Assembly: GCA_964036045.1 (NCBI GenBank) | Contig: CAXIWF010000909.1 | Coordinates: 62,001-126,000, forward strand | Length of the DNA: 64,000 nt | Direction: 5' to 3' | From: Eutreptiella sp. 'Long Island Sound 2002' | Lineage: Eukaryota; Euglenozoa; Euglenophyceae; Eutreptiales; Eutreptiaceae | Notes under the pieces: generated by a model | Databases searched by the model: none | What the model saw: only the letters and a program-made list of their open reading frames with translations | What the model was told of the DNA's origin: nothing | Shown here: piece after piece, positions 1 through 12,363 of the stretch | Numbering within the stretch: the stretch's first letter is position 1 | Layout of the letters: every line of letters starts with the position of its first letter | Made by a program: the position numbers and the translations under genes

Positions 1-415
1 CCGAGAATTTTCCGAGAATTTTCCGAGAATTTTCCGAGAATTTTCCGAGAATTTTCCGAGAATTTTCCGAGAATTTTCCGAGAATTTTCCGAGAATTTTC
101 CGAGAATTTTCCGAGAATTTTCCGAGAATTTTCCGAGAAGTTTCCGAGAATTTTCCGTCAATTTTCCGAGAATTTTCCGAGAATTTTCCGAGAATTTTCC
201 GAGAATTTTCCGAGAATTTTCCGAGAATTTTCCGAGAATTTTCCGAGAATTTTCCGAGAATTTTCCGAGAATTTTCCGAGAATTTTCCGAGAATTTTCCA
301 AGAATTTTCCGAGAATTTTCCGGGAATTTTCCGAGAATTTTCCGAGAACTTTCCGAGAATTTTCTGAGAAATTTCCGAGAATTTTCCGAGAATTTTCCGA
401 GAATTTTCCGAGAAT

Positions 416-445
416 TATCGGAGAATTTCCGAGAATTTTCTGAGA
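416..445 (+). repeat. Landmark A: TATCGG cassette with a 10-bp unit (first of ~59)
   Basis: The cassette reads gaattat, then cggagaattt (a 10-bp unit), then ccgagaatttt, then ctgag. By eye TATCGG starts at 416, 931, 2356, 3356, 4024, 5119, 5620, 7554, 8065, 9359, 9875, 10733, 11248, 12300, 13319, 13800, 14788, 15269, 15784, 16696, 18323, 19235, 19663, 20641, 21147, 22147, 22652, 23858, 25746, 26483, 28329, 29175, 29692, 30769, 31274, 32008, 33074, 33579, 34369, 35972, 36708, 37752, 39280, 41993, 43068, 44078, 49857, 51141, 51657, 52085, 52678, 53181, 54313, 55212, 59198, 59659, 60701, 62696, 63154. In the copies checked a gaacttt unit precedes it by 69 bp. The TATCAG form is at 27813, 38422, 39950, 40719, 41477. 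Confidence 0.9.
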
Positions 446-1749
446 ATTTTCCGAGAATTTTCCGAGAATTTTCCGAGAACTTTCGGAGAATTTTCTGAGA
501 ATTTTCGGAGAACTTTCCGAGAATTTTCCAAGAATTTTCCGAGAATTTTCCGGGAATTTTCGGAGAATTTTCCGAGAATTTTCCGAGAATTTTCCGAGAA
601 TTTTCCGAGAATTTTCCGTGAATTTTCCGAGAATTTTCCGAGAATTTTCTGAGAATTTTCCGAGAATTTTCCGAGAATTTCCGAGAACTTTCCGAGAATT
701 TTCCAAGAATTTTCCGAGAATTTTCCGGGAATTTTCCGAGAATTTTCCGAGAATTTTCCGAGAATTTTCCGAGAATTTTCCGAGAATTTTCCGAGAATTT
801 TCCGAGAATTTTCCGAGAATTTTCTGAGAATTTTCCGAGAATTTTCCGAGAATTTTCCGAGAACTTTCCGAGAATTTTCTGAGAATTTTCCGAGAATTTT
901 CCGAGAATTTTCTGAGAATTTTCCGAGAATTATCGGAGAATTTCCGAGAATTTTCTGAGAATTTTCCGAGAATTTTCCGAGAATTTTCCGAGAATTTTCT
1001 GAGAATTTTCCGAGAATTTTCCGAGAATTTTCCGAGAATTTTCCGAGAATTTTCCGAGAATTTTCGGAGAATTTTCCGAGAATTTTCCGAGAATTTTCCG
1101 AGAATTTTCCGAGAATTTTCCGTCAATTTTCCGAGAATTTTCCGAGAATTTTCCGAAAATTTTCCGAGAATTTTCCGAGAATTTTCCGAGAATTTTCCGA
1201 GAATTTTCCGAGAATTTTCTGTGAATTTTCCGAGAAGTTTCCGAGATTTTCCGTCAATTTTCCTAGAATTTTCCGAGAATTTTCCGAGAATTTTCCGAGA
1301 ATTTTCTGAGAATTTTCTGAGAATCTTCCGTCAATTTTCCGAGAATTTTCCGAGAAATTTCCGAGAATTTTCCGAGAATTTTCCGAGAATTTTCCGAGAA
1401 TTTTCCGAGAATTTTCCGGGAATTTTCCGAGAATTTTCTGAGAATTTTCGGAGAATTTCCGAGAATTTTCCGAGATTTTCCGAGAATTTTCCGAGAATTT
1501 TCCGAGAATTTTCCGAGAATTTTCCGAGAATTTTCCGAGAATTTTCCGAGAATTTTCCGAGAATTTTCCGAGAATTTTCGGAGAATTTTCCGAGAATTTT
1601 CCGAGAATTTTCCGTGAATTTTCCGAGAATTTTCCGTCAATTTTCCGAGAATTTTCCGAGAATTTTCCGAAAATTTTCCGAGAATTTTCCGAGAATTTTC
1701 CGAGAATTTTCCGAGAATTTTCCGAGAATTTTCTGAGAATTTTCCGAGA

Positions 1750-2957
1750 ATTTTCCGAGAATTTTCCGTCAATTTTCCTAGAATTTTCCGAGAATTTTCC
1801 GAGAATTTTCCGAGAATTTTCTGAGAATTTTCTGAGAATTTTCCGTCAATTTTCCGAGAATTTTCCGAGAAATTTTCCGAGAATTTTCCGAGAATTTTCC
1901 GAGAATTTTCCGAGAATTTTCCGAGAATTTTCCGAGAATTTTCCGGAATTTTCCGAGAATTTTCTGAGAATTTTACGAGATTTTTCCGAGAATTTTCCGA
2001 GAATTTTCCGAGAATTTTCCGAGAATTTTCCGAGAATTTTCCGAGAATTTTCCGAGAATTTTCCGAGAATTTTCCGAGAATTTTCCGAGAATTTTGCGAG
2101 AATTTTCCGAGAATTTTCCGGAATTTTCCGAGAATTTTCCAAGAATTTTCCGAGAATTTTCCGGGAATTTTCCGAGAATTTTCCGAGAATTTTCCGAGAA
2201 TTTTCCGAGAATTTTCCGAGAATTTTCCGAGAATTTTCCGAGAATTTTCTGAGAATTTTCCGAGAATTTTCCGAGAATTTTCCGAGAACTTTCCGAGAAT
2301 TTTCTGAGAATTTTCCGAGAATTTTCCGAGAATTTTCAAAGAATTTTCCGAGAATTATCGGAGAATTTCCGAGAATTTTCTGAGAATTTTCCGAGAATTT
2401 TCCGAGAATTTTCCGAGAATTTTCCGAGAATTTTCCGAGAATTTTCCGAGAATTTTCCGAGAATTTTCCGAGAATTTTCCGAGAATTTTCGGAGAATTTT
2501 CCGAGAATTTTCCGAGAATTTTCCGAGAATTTTCCGAGAATTTTCCGTCAATTTTCCGAGAATTTTCCGACAATTTTCCGAAAATTTTCCGAGAATTTTC
2601 CGAGAATTTTCCGAGAATTTTCCGAGAATTTTCCGAGAATTTTCTGAGAATTTTCCGAGAATTTTCCGAGAATTTTCCGTCAATTTTCCGAGAATTTTCC
2701 GAGAATTTTGGGAGAATTTTCTGAGAATTTTCTGAGAATTTTCCGAGAATTTTCCGAGAATTTTCCGAGAATTTTCCGAGAATTTTCCGAGAATTTTCCG
2801 AGAATTTTCCGTCAATTTTCCTAGAATGTTCCGAGAATTTTCGGAGAATTTTCCGAGAATTTTCCGAGAATTTTCCGAGAATTTTCCGAGAATTTTCCGA
2901 GAATTTTCCGGGAATTTTCCGAGAATTTTCTGAGAATTTTCCGAGATTTTTCCGAGA
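1750..2957 (+). repeat. Long-range duplicate of ~16.1-17.3 kb
   Basis: Landmarks here recur 14,340 bp downstream: caaag (about 2338 and 16,678), TATCGG (2356 and 16,696), gggag (2710 and 17,050), the GTCA before 2820, and the ccgggaa, ctgag, gagattttt series to 2957. From 2336 to 2957 the offset stays at 14,340 with a few substitutions, for example cctagaatgttcc at 2820 against plain units. Upstream the match continues with an offset of 14,328 at cctag and acgag, about one unit plus one base less. Confidence 0.8.
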
Positions 2958-4459
2958 TTTTCCGAGAATTTTCCGAGAATTTTCCGAGAATTTTCCGAGA
3001 ATTTTCCGAGGAATTTTCCGAGAATTTTCCGAGAATTTTCCGAGAATTTTCCGAGAATTTTCCGGGAATTTTCCGAGAATTTTCCGAGAATTTTCCGAGA
3101 ATTTCCGAGAATTTTCCGAGAATTTTCCGAGAATTTTCCGAGAATTTTCCGATAATTTTCCGAGAATTTTCCGAGAAGTTTCCGAGAAATTTTCCGTCAA
3201 TTTTCCGAGAATTTTCCGAGAATTTTCCGAGAATTTTCCGAGAATTTTCCGAGAATTTTCCGAGAATTTTCCGAGAATTTTCCGAGAACTTTCCGAGAAT
3301 TTTCTGAGAATTTTCCGAGAATTTTCCGAGAATTTTCTGAGAATTTTCCGAGAATTATCGGAGAATTTCCGAGAATTTTCTGAGAATTTTCCGAGAATTT
3401 TCCGAGAATTTTCCGAGAATTTTCTGAGAATTTTCCGAGAATTTTCCGAGAATTTTCCGAGAATTTTCCGAGAATTTTCCGAGAATTTTCGGAGAATTTT
3501 CCGAGAATTTTCCGAGAATTTTCCGAGAATTTTCCGAGAATTTTCCGTCAATTTTCCGAGAATTTTCCGAGAATTTTCCGAAAATTTTCCGAGAATTTTC
3601 CGAGAATTTCCGAGAATTTTCCGAGAATTTTCCGAGAATTTTCTGAGAATTTTCCGAGAATTTTCCGAGAATTTTCCGTCAATTTTCCTAGAGTTTTCCG
3701 AGAATTTTCCGAGAATTTTCCGAGAATTTTCTGAGAATTTTCTGAGAATTTTCCGTCAATTTTCCGAGAATTTTCCGAGAATTTTCTGAGAATTTTCCGA
3801 GAATTTTCCGAGAATTTTCCGAGAATTTTCCGAGAATTTTCCGAGAATTTTCCGGGAATTTTCCGAGAATTTTCTGAGAATTTTCCGAGATTTTTCCGAG
3901 AATTTTCCGAGAATTTTCCGAGAATTTTCCGAGAATTTTCCGAGATCTTTCCGAGAATTTTCCGAGAATTTTCTGAGAATTTTCCGAGAATTTCCGAGAA
4001 TTTTCTGAGAATTTTCCGAGAATTATCGGAGAATTTCCGAGAATTTCTGAGAATTTTCCGAGAATTTTCCGAGAATTTTCCGAGAATTTTCCGAGAATTT
4101 TCCGAGAATTTTCCGAGAATTTTCCGAGAATTTTCCGAGAATTTTCGGAGAATTTTCCGAGAATTTTCCGAGAATTTTCCGAGAATTTTCCGAGAATTTT
4201 CCGTCAATTTTCCGAGAATTTTCCGAGAATTTTCCGAAAATTTTCCGAGAATTTTCCGAGAATTTTCCGAGAATTTTCCGAGAATTTTCCGAGAATTTTC
4301 TGAGAATTTTCCGAGAATTTTCCGAGAATTTTCCGTCAATTTTCCGAGAATTTTCTGAGAATTTTGGGAGAATTTTCTGAGAATTTTCTGAGAATTTTCC
4401 GAGAATTTTCCGAGAATTTTCCGAGAATTTTCCGAGAATTTTCCCAGAATTTTCCGAGA

Positions 4460-7400
4460 ATTTTCCGTCAAATTTTCCGAGAATTTTCCGAGAATTTTAC
4501 GAGAATTTTCCGAGAATTTTCCGAGAATTTTCCGAGAAATTTCCGAGAATTTTCCGAGAATTTTCGGGAATTTTCCGAGAATTTTCTGAGAATTTTCCGA
4601 GATTTTTCCGAGAATTTTCCGAGAATTTTCCGAGAATTTTCCGAGAATTTTCCGAGAATTTTCCGAGAATTTTGCGAGAATTTCCGAGAATTTTCCGAGA
4701 ATTTTCCGAGAATTTTCCGAGAATTTTCCGGGAATTTTCCGAGAATTTTCCGAGAATTTCCGAGAATTTTCCGAGAATTTTCCGAGAATTTTCCGAGAAT
4801 TTTCCGAGAATTTTCCGAGAATTTTCCGAGAATTTTCCGAGAAGTTTCCGAGAATTTTCCGTCAAATTTTCCGAGAATTTTCCGAGAATTTTCCGAGAAT
4901 TTTCCGAGAATTTTCCGAGAATTTTCCGAGAATTTTCCGAGAAATTTCCGAGAATTTTCGAGAATTTTACGAGAATTTTCCGAGAATTTTCCGAGAATTT
5001 TCCGAGAATTTTCCAAGAATTTTCCGAGAATTTTCCGAGATTTTTCCGAGAATTTTCCGAGAATTTTCTGAGAATTTTCCGAGAATTTTCCGAGAATTTC
5101 TGAGAATCTTCCGAGAATTATCGGAGAATTTCCGAGAATTTTCTGAGAATTTTCCGAGAATTTTCCGATAATTTTCCGAGAACTTTCCGAGAATTTTCTG
5201 AGAATTTTTCCGAGAACTTTCCGAGAATTTTCCAAGAATTTTCCGAGAATTTTCCGGGAATTTTCCGAGAATTTTCCGAGAATTTTCGAGAATTTTCCGA
5301 GAATTTTCCGAGAATTTTCCGAGAATTTTCCGAGAATTTTCCGAGAATTTTCTGAGAATTTTCCGAGAATTTTCCGAGAATTTTCCGAGAACTTTCCGAG
5401 AATTTTCCAAGAATTTTCCGAGAATTTTCCGAGAATTTTCGAGAATTTTCCGAGAATTTCCGAGAATTTTCCGAGAATTTCCGAGAATTTTCCGAGAATT
5501 TCCGAGAATTTTCTGAGAATTTTCCGAGAATTTTCCGAGAATTTTCCGAGAACTTTCCGAGAATTTTCTGAGAATTTTCCGAGAATTTTCCGAGAATTTT
5601 CTGAGAATTTTCCGAGAATTATCGGAGAATTTCCGAAAATTTTCTGAGAATTTTCCGAGAATTTTCGGAGAATTTTCCGAGAATTTTCCGAGAATTTTCC
5701 GAGAATTTTCCGAGAATTTTCCGTCAATTTTCCGAGAATTTTCGAGAATTTTCCGAAAATTTTCCGAGAATTTTCCGAGAATTTTCCGAGAATTTTCCGA
5801 GAATTTTCTGAGAATTTTCCGAGAATTTTCCGAGAATTTTCCGTCAATTTTCCTAGAATTTTCCGAGAATTTTCCGAGAATTTTGGGAGAATTTTCTGAG
5901 AATTTTCTGAGAATTTTCCGAGAATTTTCCGAGAATTTTCCGAGAATTTTCCGAGAATTTTCCGAGAATTTTCCGAGAATTTTCCGTCAATTTTTCCGAG
6001 AATTTTCCGAGAATTTTCCGAGAATTTTCCAGAGAATTTTCCGAGAATTTTCCGAGATATTTCCGAGAATTTTCCGAGAATTTTCCGGGAATTTTCCGAG
6101 AATTTTCTGAGAATTTTTCCGAGATTTTACAGAGAAATTTTCCGAGAATTTTCCGAGAATTTTCCGAGAATTTTCCGAGAATTTTCCGAGAATTTTCCGA
6201 GAATTTTCCGAGAATTTTCCGAGAATTTTCCGAGAATTTTCCGAGAATTTTCCGAGAATTTCCGGGAATTTTCCGAGAATTTTCCGAGAATTTCCGAGAA
6301 TTTTCCGAGAATTTTCCGAGAATTTTCCGAGAATTTTCCGAGAATTTTCCGAGAATTTTCCGAGAATTTTCCGAGAAGTTTCCGAGAATTTTCCGTCAAT
6401 TTCCGAGAATTTTCGAGATTTTTCCGAGAATTTTCCGAGAATTTTCGAGAATTTTCCGGGAATTTTCCGAGAATTTTTCCGAGAATTTTCCGAGAATTTT
6501 CCGAGAATTTTCCGAGAATTTTCCGAGAATTTTCCGAGAATTTTCCGAGAATTTTCCGAGAAGTTTCCGAGAATTTTCCGTCAATTTCCGAGAATTTTCC
6601 GAGAATTTTCCGAGAATTTTCCGAGAATTTTCCGAGAATTTTCCGAGAATTTTCCGAGAATTTTCCGTCAATTTTCCGAGAATTTTCCGAGAATTTTCCG
6701 AGAATTTTCCGAGAATTTTCCGAGAATTTTCCGAGAATTTTCCGAGAATTTTCCGAGAATTTTCCGGGAATTTTCCGAGAATTTTCTGAGAATTTTCCGA
6801 GATTTTACAGAGAATTTTCCGAGAATTTTCCGAGAATTTTCCGAGAATTTTCCGAGAATTTTCCGAGAATTTTCCGAGAATTTTTCCGAGAATATTCGAG
6901 AATTTTCCGAGAATTTTCCGAGAATTTTCCGAGAATTTTCCGAGAATTTTCCGGGAATTTTCCGAGAATTTTCCGAGAATTTTCCGAGAAATTTCCGAGA
7001 ATTTTCCGAGAATTTTCCGAGAATTTCGGAGAATTTTCCGAGAATTTCCGAGAATTTTCCGAGAAGTTTCCGAGAATTTTCCGTCAATTTTCCGAGAATT
7101 TTCCGAGATTTTTCCGAGAATTTTCCGAGAATTTTCCGAGAATTTTCCGGGAATTTTCCGAGAATTTTCCGAGAATTTTCCGAGAATTTTCGAGAATTTT
7201 CCGAGAATTTTCCGAGAATTTTCCGAGAATTTTCCGAGAATTTTCCGAGAAGTTTCCGAGAATTTTCCGTCAATTTCCGAGAATTTTCCGAGAATTTTCC
7301 GAGAATTTTCCGAGAATTTTCCGAGAATTTTCCGAGAATTTTCCGAGAATTTTCGAGAATTTTTCGAGAATTTTACGAGAATTTTCCGAGAATTTTCCGA

Positions 7401-8300
7401 GAATTTTCCGAGAATTTTCCAAGAATTTTCCGAGAATTTTCCGGAATTTTCCGAGAATTTTCCGAGAATTTTCCGAGAATTTTCCGGAACTTTCCGAGAA
7501 TTTTCTGAGAATTTTCCGAATTTTCGAGAATTTTCTGAGAATCTTCCGAGAATTATCGGAGAATTTCCGAGAATTTTCTGAGAATTTTCCGAGATTTTCC
7601 GAGAATTTCCGAGAACTTTCGAGAATTTTCTGAGAATTTTCCGAGAACTTTCCGAGAATTTTCCAAGAATTTTCCGAGAATTTTCCGGGAATTTTCCGAG
7701 AATTTCCGAGAATTTTCCGAGAATTTTCCGAGAATTTTCCGAGAATTTTCCGAGAATTTTCCGAGAATTTTCCGAGAATTTTCCGAGAATTTTCCGAGAA
7801 TTTTCCGAGAATTTTCCGAGAACTTTCCGAGAATTTTCCAAGATTTTCCGAGAATTTTCCGGGAATTTTCCGAGAATTTTCCGAGAATTTTCCGAGAATG
7901 TTCCGAGAATTTTCCCGAGAATTTTCCGAGAATTTTCCGAGAATTTTCCGAGAATTTTCTGAGAATTTTCCGAGATTTTCCGAGAATTTTCGAGAACTTT
8001 CCGAGAATTTTCTGAGAAATTTTCCGAGAATTTTCCGAGAATTTTCTGAGAATTTTCCGAGAATTATCGGAGAATTTCCGAAAATTTTCTGAGAATTTCC
8101 GAGAATTTTCGGAGAATTTTCCGAGAATTTTCCGAGAATTTTCCGAGAATTTTCCGAGAATTTTCCGTCAATTTTCCGAGAATTTTCCGAGAATTTTCCG
8201 AAAATTTTCCGAGAATTTTCCGAGAATTTTCCGAGAATTTTCCGAGAATTTTCTGAGAATTTTCCGAGAATTTTCCGAGAATTTTCGTCAATTTTCCTAG
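4460..8300 (+). repeat. Indel-rich stretch of the array
   Basis: The family is the same (TATCGG at 5119, 5620, 7554, 8065; gggag at about 5884; ttttacagag at 6128 and 6806). However, one-base length changes are much denser than in the middle of the window. Examples are tttcgag (CC to C) near 4958, 5288, 5431, 5735 and 6411, tttccgag (T4 to T3) near 4680, 4757, 5457 and 5479, T5 runs near 5206, 5994 and 6473, and agagaa insertions near 6030. Most fall in the T-run or the CC pair. This is either real unit-length drift or uncorrected homopolymer error. Confidence 0.8.
6128..6138 (+). repeat. Landmark E: gattttacagag variant
   Basis: The variant reads ccgagattttacagagaa and occurs at TACAG positions 6128, 6806, 8602, 21,631, 30,187 and 32,503. 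The last three lie at matching positions in the super-block copies and the 2316-bp tandem pair, which makes it a useful tracer of block descent. Confidence 0.8.
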
Positions 8301-11300
8301 AATTTTCCGAGAATTTTCCGAGAATTTTGGGAGAAATTTCTGAGAATTTTCCGAGAATTTTCCGGGAATTTTCCGAGAATTTTCCGAGAATTTTCCGAGA
8401 ATTTTCCGTCAATTTTCCGAGAATTTTCCGAGAATTTTCCGAGAATTTTCCGAGAATTTTCCGTCAATTTTCCGAGAATTTTCCGAGAATTTTCCGAGAA
8501 TTTTCCGAGAATTTTCCGAGAATTTTCCGAGAATTTTCCGAGAATTTTCCGAGAATTTTCCGGGAATTTTCCGAGAATTTTCTGAGAATTTTCCGAGATT
8601 TTACAGAGAATTTTCCGAGAATTTTCCGAGAATTTCCGAGAATTTTCCGAGAATTTTCCGAGAATTTTCCGAGAATTTTCCGAGAATATTCCGAGAATTT
8701 TCCGAGAATTTTCCGAGAATTTTCCGAGAATTTTCCGAGAATTTTCCGGGAATTTTCCGAGAATTTTCCGAGAATTTTCCGAGAATTTTCCGAGAATTTT
8801 CCGAGAATTTTCCGAGAATTTTCCGAGAATTTTCCGAGAATTTTCCGAGAATTTTCCGAGAAGTTTCCGAGAATTTTCCGTCAATTTTCCGAGAATTTTC
8901 CGAGATTTTTCCGAGAATTTTCCGAGAATTTTCCGAGAATTTTCCGGGAATTTTCCGAGAATTTTCCGAGAATTTTCCGAGAATTTTCCGAGAATTTTCC
9001 GAGAATTTTCCGAGAATTTTCCGAGAATTTTCCGAGAATTTTCCGAGAAGTTTCCGAGAATTTTCCGTCAATTTTCCGAGAATTTTCCGAGAATTTTCCG
9101 AGAATTTTCCGAGAATTTTCCGAGAATTTTCCGAGAATTTTCCGAGAATTTTCCGAGAATTTTTCGAGAATTTTACGAGAATTTTCCGAGAATTTTCCGA
9201 GAATTTTCCGAGAATTTTCCAAGAATTTTCCGAGAATTTTCCGGGAATTTTCCGAGAATTTTCCGAGAATTTTCCGAGAATTTTCCGAGAACTTTCCGAG
9301 AATTTTCTGAGAATTTTCCGAGAATTTTCCGAGAATTTTCTGAGAATCTTCCGAGAATTATCGGAGAATTTCCGAGAATTTTCTGAGAATTTTCCGAGAA
9401 TTTTCCGAGAATTTTCCGAGAACTTTCCGAGAATTTTCTGAGAATTTTCCGAGAACTTTCCGAGAATTTTCCAAGAATTTTCCGAGAATTTTCCGGGAAT
9501 TTTCCGAGAATTTTCCGAGAATTTTCCGAGAATTTTCCGAGAATTTTCCGAGAATTTTCCGAGAATTTTCCGAGAATTTTCCGAGAATTTTCCGAGAATT
9601 TTCCGAGAATTTTCCGAGAATTTTCCGAGAACTTTCCGAGAATTTTCCAAGAATTTTCCGAGAATTTTCCGGGAATTTTCCGAGAATTTTCCGAGAATTT
9701 TCCGAGAATGTTCCGAGAATTTTCCGAGAATTTTCCGAGAATTTTCCGAGAATTTTCCGAGAATTTTCTGAGAATTTTCCGAGAATTTTCCGAGAATTTT
9801 CCGAGAACTTTCCGAGAATTTTCTGAGAATTTTCCGAGAATTTTCCGAGAATTTTCTGAGAATTTTCCGAGAATTATCGGAGAATTTCCGAAAATTTTCT
9901 GAGAATTTTCCGAGAATTTTCGGAGAATTTTCCGAGAATTTTCCGAGAATTTTCCGAGAATTTTCCGAGAATTTTCCGTCAATTTTCCGAGAATTTTCCG
10001 AGAATTTTCCGAAAATTTTCCGAGAATTTTCCGAGAATTTTCCGAGAATTTTCCGAGAATTTTCTGAGAATTTTCCGAGAATTTTCCGAGAATTTTCCGT
10101 CAATTTTCCTAGAATTTTCCGAGAATTTTCCGAGAATTTTGGGAGAAATTTCTGAGAATTTTCCGAGAATTTTCCGGGAATTTTCCGAGAATTTTCCGAG
10201 AATTTTCCGAGAATTTTCCGTCAATTTTCCGAGAATTTTCCGAGAATTTTCCGAGAATTTTCCGAGAATTTTCCGAGAATTTTCCGAGAATTTTCCGAGA
10301 ATTTTCCGGGAATTTTCCGAGAATTTTCCGAGAATTTTCCGAGAATTTTCCGAGAATTTTCCGAGAATTTTCCGAGAATTTTCCGAGAATTTTCCGAGAA
10401 TTTTCCGAGAAGTTTCCGAGAATTTTCCGTCAATTTTTCCGAGAATTTTCCGAGAATTTTCCGAGAATTTTCCGAGAATTTTCCGAGAATTTTCCGAGAA
10501 TTTTCCGAGAATTTTCCGAGAATTTTCCGAGAATTTTCCGAGAATTTTTCGAGAATTTTCCGAGAATTTTCCGAGAATTTTCCGAGAATTTTCCGAGAAT
10601 TTTCCAAGAATTTTCCGAGAATTTTCCGAGAATTTTCCGAGAATTTTCCGAGAATTTTCCGAGAACTTTCCGAGAATTTTCTGAGAATTTTCCGAGAATT
10701 TTCCGAGAATTTTCTGAGAATTTTCCGAGAATTATCGGAGAATTTCCGAGAATTTTCTGAGAATTTTCCGAGAATTTTCCGAGAATTTTCCGAGAACTTT
10801 CCGAGAATTTTCTGAGAATTTTCCGAGAACTTTCCGAGAATTTTCCAAGAATTTTCCGAGAGTTTTCCGGGAATTATCTGAGAATTTCCGAGAATTTTCC
10901 GAGAATTTTCCGAGAATTTTCCGAGAATTTTCCGAGAATTTTCCGAGAATTTTCCGAGAATTTTCTGAGAATTTTCCGAGAATTTTCCGAGAATTTTCCG
11001 AGAACTTTCCGAGAATTTTCCAAGAATTTTCCGAGAATTTTCCGGGAATTTTCCGAGAATTTTCCGAGAATTTTCCGAGAATTTTCCGAGAATTTTCCGA
11101 GAATTTTCCGAGAATTTTCCGAGAATTTTCCGAGAATTTTCTGAGAATTTTCCGAGAATTTTCCGAGAATTTTCCGAGAACTTTCCGAGAATTTTCTGAG
11201 AATTTTCCGAGAATTTTCCGAGAATTTTCTGAGGATTTTCCGGGAATTATCGGAGAATTTCCGAGAATTTTCTGAGAATTTTCCGAGAATTTTCCGAGAA

Positions 11301-11330
11301 TTTTCCGAGAATTTTCTGAGAATTTTCCGA
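8301..11330 (+). repeat. HOR block, TATCGG/gggagaaattt family
   Basis: TATCGG occurs at 9359, 9875, 10,733 and 11,248, giving spacings of 516 and 515 bp within pairs. The unusual join gggagaaatttctgag occurs at 8329 and again at 10,141 (offset 1812 bp). TATCGG at 8065 and 9875 lies at nearly the same offset (1810 bp), so about 8.05-8.4 kb and 9.86-10.2 kb are copies. A degenerate landmark, TATCTG, sits near 10,875. Confidence 0.8.
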
Positions 11331-11422
11331 GAAATTTCCGAGAATTTTCCGAGAATTTTCTGAGAATTTTCCGAGAATTTTCCGAGAATTTTCTGAAAAT
11401 TTTCTGAGAATTTTCCGAGAAT

Positions 11423-11455
11423 TATCCGAGAATTTCCGAGAATTTTCTGAGAATT
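11423..11455 (+). repeat. Landmark B: TATCCG cassette, often after ctgaaaa
   Basis: This is the same architecture as landmark A with C in place of G: gaattat, then ccgagaattt (10 bp), then ctgag. A sub-form reads TATCCGACGATTT followed by a gaaaatttt unit (near 13,500, 14,970, 24,040, 34,551, 52,780, 54,400, 55,310, 57,226). ctgaaaa lies 30 bp upstream in the checked copies at 11,393, 22,797, 31,419 and 33,724. About forty copies exist, concentrated at 11.4-15.1, 22.8-24.9, 31.4-34.7 and 43.7-58.0 kb, complementary to the densest landmark A zones. Confidence 0.85.
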
Positions 11456-11726
11456 TTCCGAGAATTTTCTGAGAATTTTCCGAGAATTATCCGAGAATTT
11501 CCGAGAATTTTCTGAGAATTTTCCGAGAATTTTCCGAGAATTTTCCGAGAATTTTCCGAGAATTTTCCGAGAATTTTCCGAGAATTTTCTGAGAATTTTC
11601 CGAGAATTTTCCGAGAATTTTCCGAGAATTTTCTGAGAATTTTCCGAGAATTTTCCGAGAATTTTCCGAGAATTTTCCGAGAATTTCCCGAGAATTTTCG
11701 GAGAATTTTCCGAGAATTTTCCGAGA

Positions 11727-11752
11727 ATGTTCCGAGATTTTTCCCAGAATTT
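11727..11752 (+). repeat. Landmark C: aatgttccgagatttttcccag
   Basis: A gaatgttcc unit followed by gagattttt and cccag. The ATG starts at 11727, 12746, 23186, 24381, 34892, 47417, 48450, 48725, 50030, 54770 and 55658; copies lacking the ATG part are near 57,280 and 61,460. Three linked rare substitutions in two or three adjacent units mark these as descendants of one ancestral segment. The ATG opens some spurious reading frames but has no coding support. Confidence 0.88.
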
Positions 11753-12093
11753 TCCGAGAATTTTCCGAGAATTTTCCGAGAATTTGCCGAGAATTTTCCG
11801 AGAATTTTCCGTCAATTTTCCGAGAATTTTCCGAGAATTTTCCGAGAATTTTCCGAGAATTTTCCGAGAATTTTCCGAGAATTTTCTGAGAATTTTCCGA
11901 GAATTTTCCGAGAATTTTCTGAAAATTTTCCGAGAATTATCCGAGAATTTCCGAGAATTTTCTGAAAATTTTCCGAGAATTTTCCGAGAATTTTCCGAGA
12001 ATTTTCCGAGAATTTTCCGAGAATTTTCCGAGAATTTTCCGAGAATTTTCCGAGAACTTTCCGAGAATTTTCCGAGAATTTTCCGAGAATTTT

Positions 12094-12320
12094 ATGAGAA
12101 TATTCCGAGAATTTTCCGAGATTTGTCCGAGAATTTTCCGAGAATTTTCCGAGAATTTTCCGAGAATTTTCCGAGAATTTTCCGAGAATTTTCTGAGAAT
12201 TTTCCGAGAATTTTCCGAGAATTTTCCGAGAACTTTCCGAGAATTTTCTGAGAATTTTCCGAGAATTTTCCGAGAATTTTCTGAGAATTTTCCGAGAATT
12301 ATCGGAGAATTTCCGAGAAT
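12094..12320 (+). repeat. Composite cassette D-206-A
   Basis: Landmark D (ttatgagaatattccgag, then gagattttt) is followed exactly 206 bp later by TATCGG. The same spacing is seen at 13,113/13,319, 23,652/23,858 and 34,163/34,369 (the last with ttgtgag). Isolated D copies without that partner are at 49,410, 56,311, 58,179 and 61,260. In most copies TATCGG is then followed 145 bp later by ctgaaaa; here it is 112 bp, three units shorter. Confidence 0.87.
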
Positions 12321-12363
12321 TTTCTGAGAATTTCCCGAGAATTTTCCGAGAATTTTCCGAGAA

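Larger units (their letters stand above)
1..4459 (+). repeat. HOR block, TATCGG/GTCA/gggag family
   Basis: This first block carries TATCGG at 416, 931, 2356, 3356 and 4024. It also has GTCA units (ccgtcaatttt), gaagttt at about 138, 1235 and 3176, the gggag landmark at 2710, and caaag at about 2338. The 416 to 931 spacing is 515 bp, close to the common 505-517 bp step. One-base-short units such as ccggaatttt (about 1945 and 2127) are present but sparse compared with the next block. Confidence 0.85.
11345..12330 (+). repeat. 1019-bp tandem duplication, copy 1
   Basis: Landmarks in this copy are ctgaaaa 11,393, TATCCG 11,423 and 11,488, aatgttccgag 11,727, GTCA about 11,812, TATCCG 11,938, ttatgagaatattcc 12,094 and TATCGG 12,300. 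Nearly all recur exactly 1019 bp later. 1019 equals 93 units of 11 minus 4, and the period holds four TATCCG/TATCGG cassettes, each with one 10-bp unit. Confidence 0.88.
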
